A stretch of DNA of 64,000 nucleotides, from NCBI GenBank assembly GCA_964035575.1, contig OZ037887.1, forward strand, positions 1,116,001-1,180,000, written 5' to 3'. Each line of letters begins with the position of its first letter. Position 1 is the first letter of the stretch. The position numbers were made by a program, and so were the translations under genes. The notes beneath the pieces are model-generated. The model ran no database searches. It had not been told where the DNA came from and saw only the letters and a program-made list of their open reading frames with translations. The stretch comes from Rhynchopus sp. YZ270_cl-10. Lineage: Eukaryota; Euglenozoa; Diplonemea; Diplonemida; Diplonemidae. This document shows, piece by piece, positions 63,922-64,000 of this stretch.

Positions 63922-64000
63922 TCCGTGTTGGCCTGCCTACCCCCCAGTTAGGCTGAGGCCTGGGGGGAAATAGAAAAATATGAGGGGGGAAAAACCGTCT

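Overview
This window comes from the nuclear genome of a unicellular eukaryote. The evidence is spliceosomal GT-AG introns (two with GTATG-type donors), a centrin-like EF-hand gene, a Dispatched-like sterol-sensing transporter, and several very large secreted or type I membrane proteins with Pro/Thr stalks. Intergenic DNA is AT-rich, full of long A, T, C and G runs and crowded with palindromic DNA elements. All host genes lie on the + strand; the only minus-strand gene belongs to a DNA transposon. I cannot fix the lineage. One-directional genes and pyrimidine-AG sites just before start codons would suit a euglenozoan (for example a diplonemid) or another free-living flagellate, but no spliced leader or rRNA is present to prove it. 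I saw no retrovirus-like or Polinton-like element and no CRISPR, rRNA or tRNA gene.

Layout. 1-13.3 kb: a three-exon Dispatched/Patched-like gene (about 2,980 aa) whose 3-kb first intron is built from nested inverted-repeat elements. 14.1-15.1 kb: a terminal-inverted-repeat element containing about 69 copies of a 9-bp repeat. 16.7-17.5 kb: a two-exon centrin-like gene. 18.9-21.8, 27.8-30.8 and 40.0-43.3 kb: three paralogous genes, each encoding a signal peptide, two tandem 30-cysteine repeats (DNA period exactly 1,218 bp), a Thr/Pro stalk, one membrane helix and a short tail. Between them lie a 3.3-kb foldback element with 558-bp arms (22.3-25.5 kb), a complete hAT transposon with 8-bp target duplications (34.0-37.4 kb) and a Harbinger-like element (38.1-38.8 kb). 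45.6-47.2 kb: an orphan CxxC protein gene. 49.3-52.9, 54.0-56.7 and 60.0-63.1 kb: a second set of three paralogues sharing a propeller-like ectodomain, a Pro/Thr stalk and a C-terminal membrane helix, each with a different N-terminal module. The window ends in another foldback element.

The most interesting signal is the pair of surface-protein families. Within each, long stretches are almost identical in DNA sequence, while short patches are strongly divergent. In the Cys-rich family the patch is one loop of about 20 residues, rich in Tyr, Asn, Thr and Trp and often carrying N-glycosylation sequons. This looks like a variable surface-receptor or antigen system kept alike by gene conversion. 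That is an inference from sequence pattern; no function is known. The non-coding DNA also holds a dispersed family of roughly 35-nt stem-loops with a shared loop core (CACGAGAGG) and differing stems.
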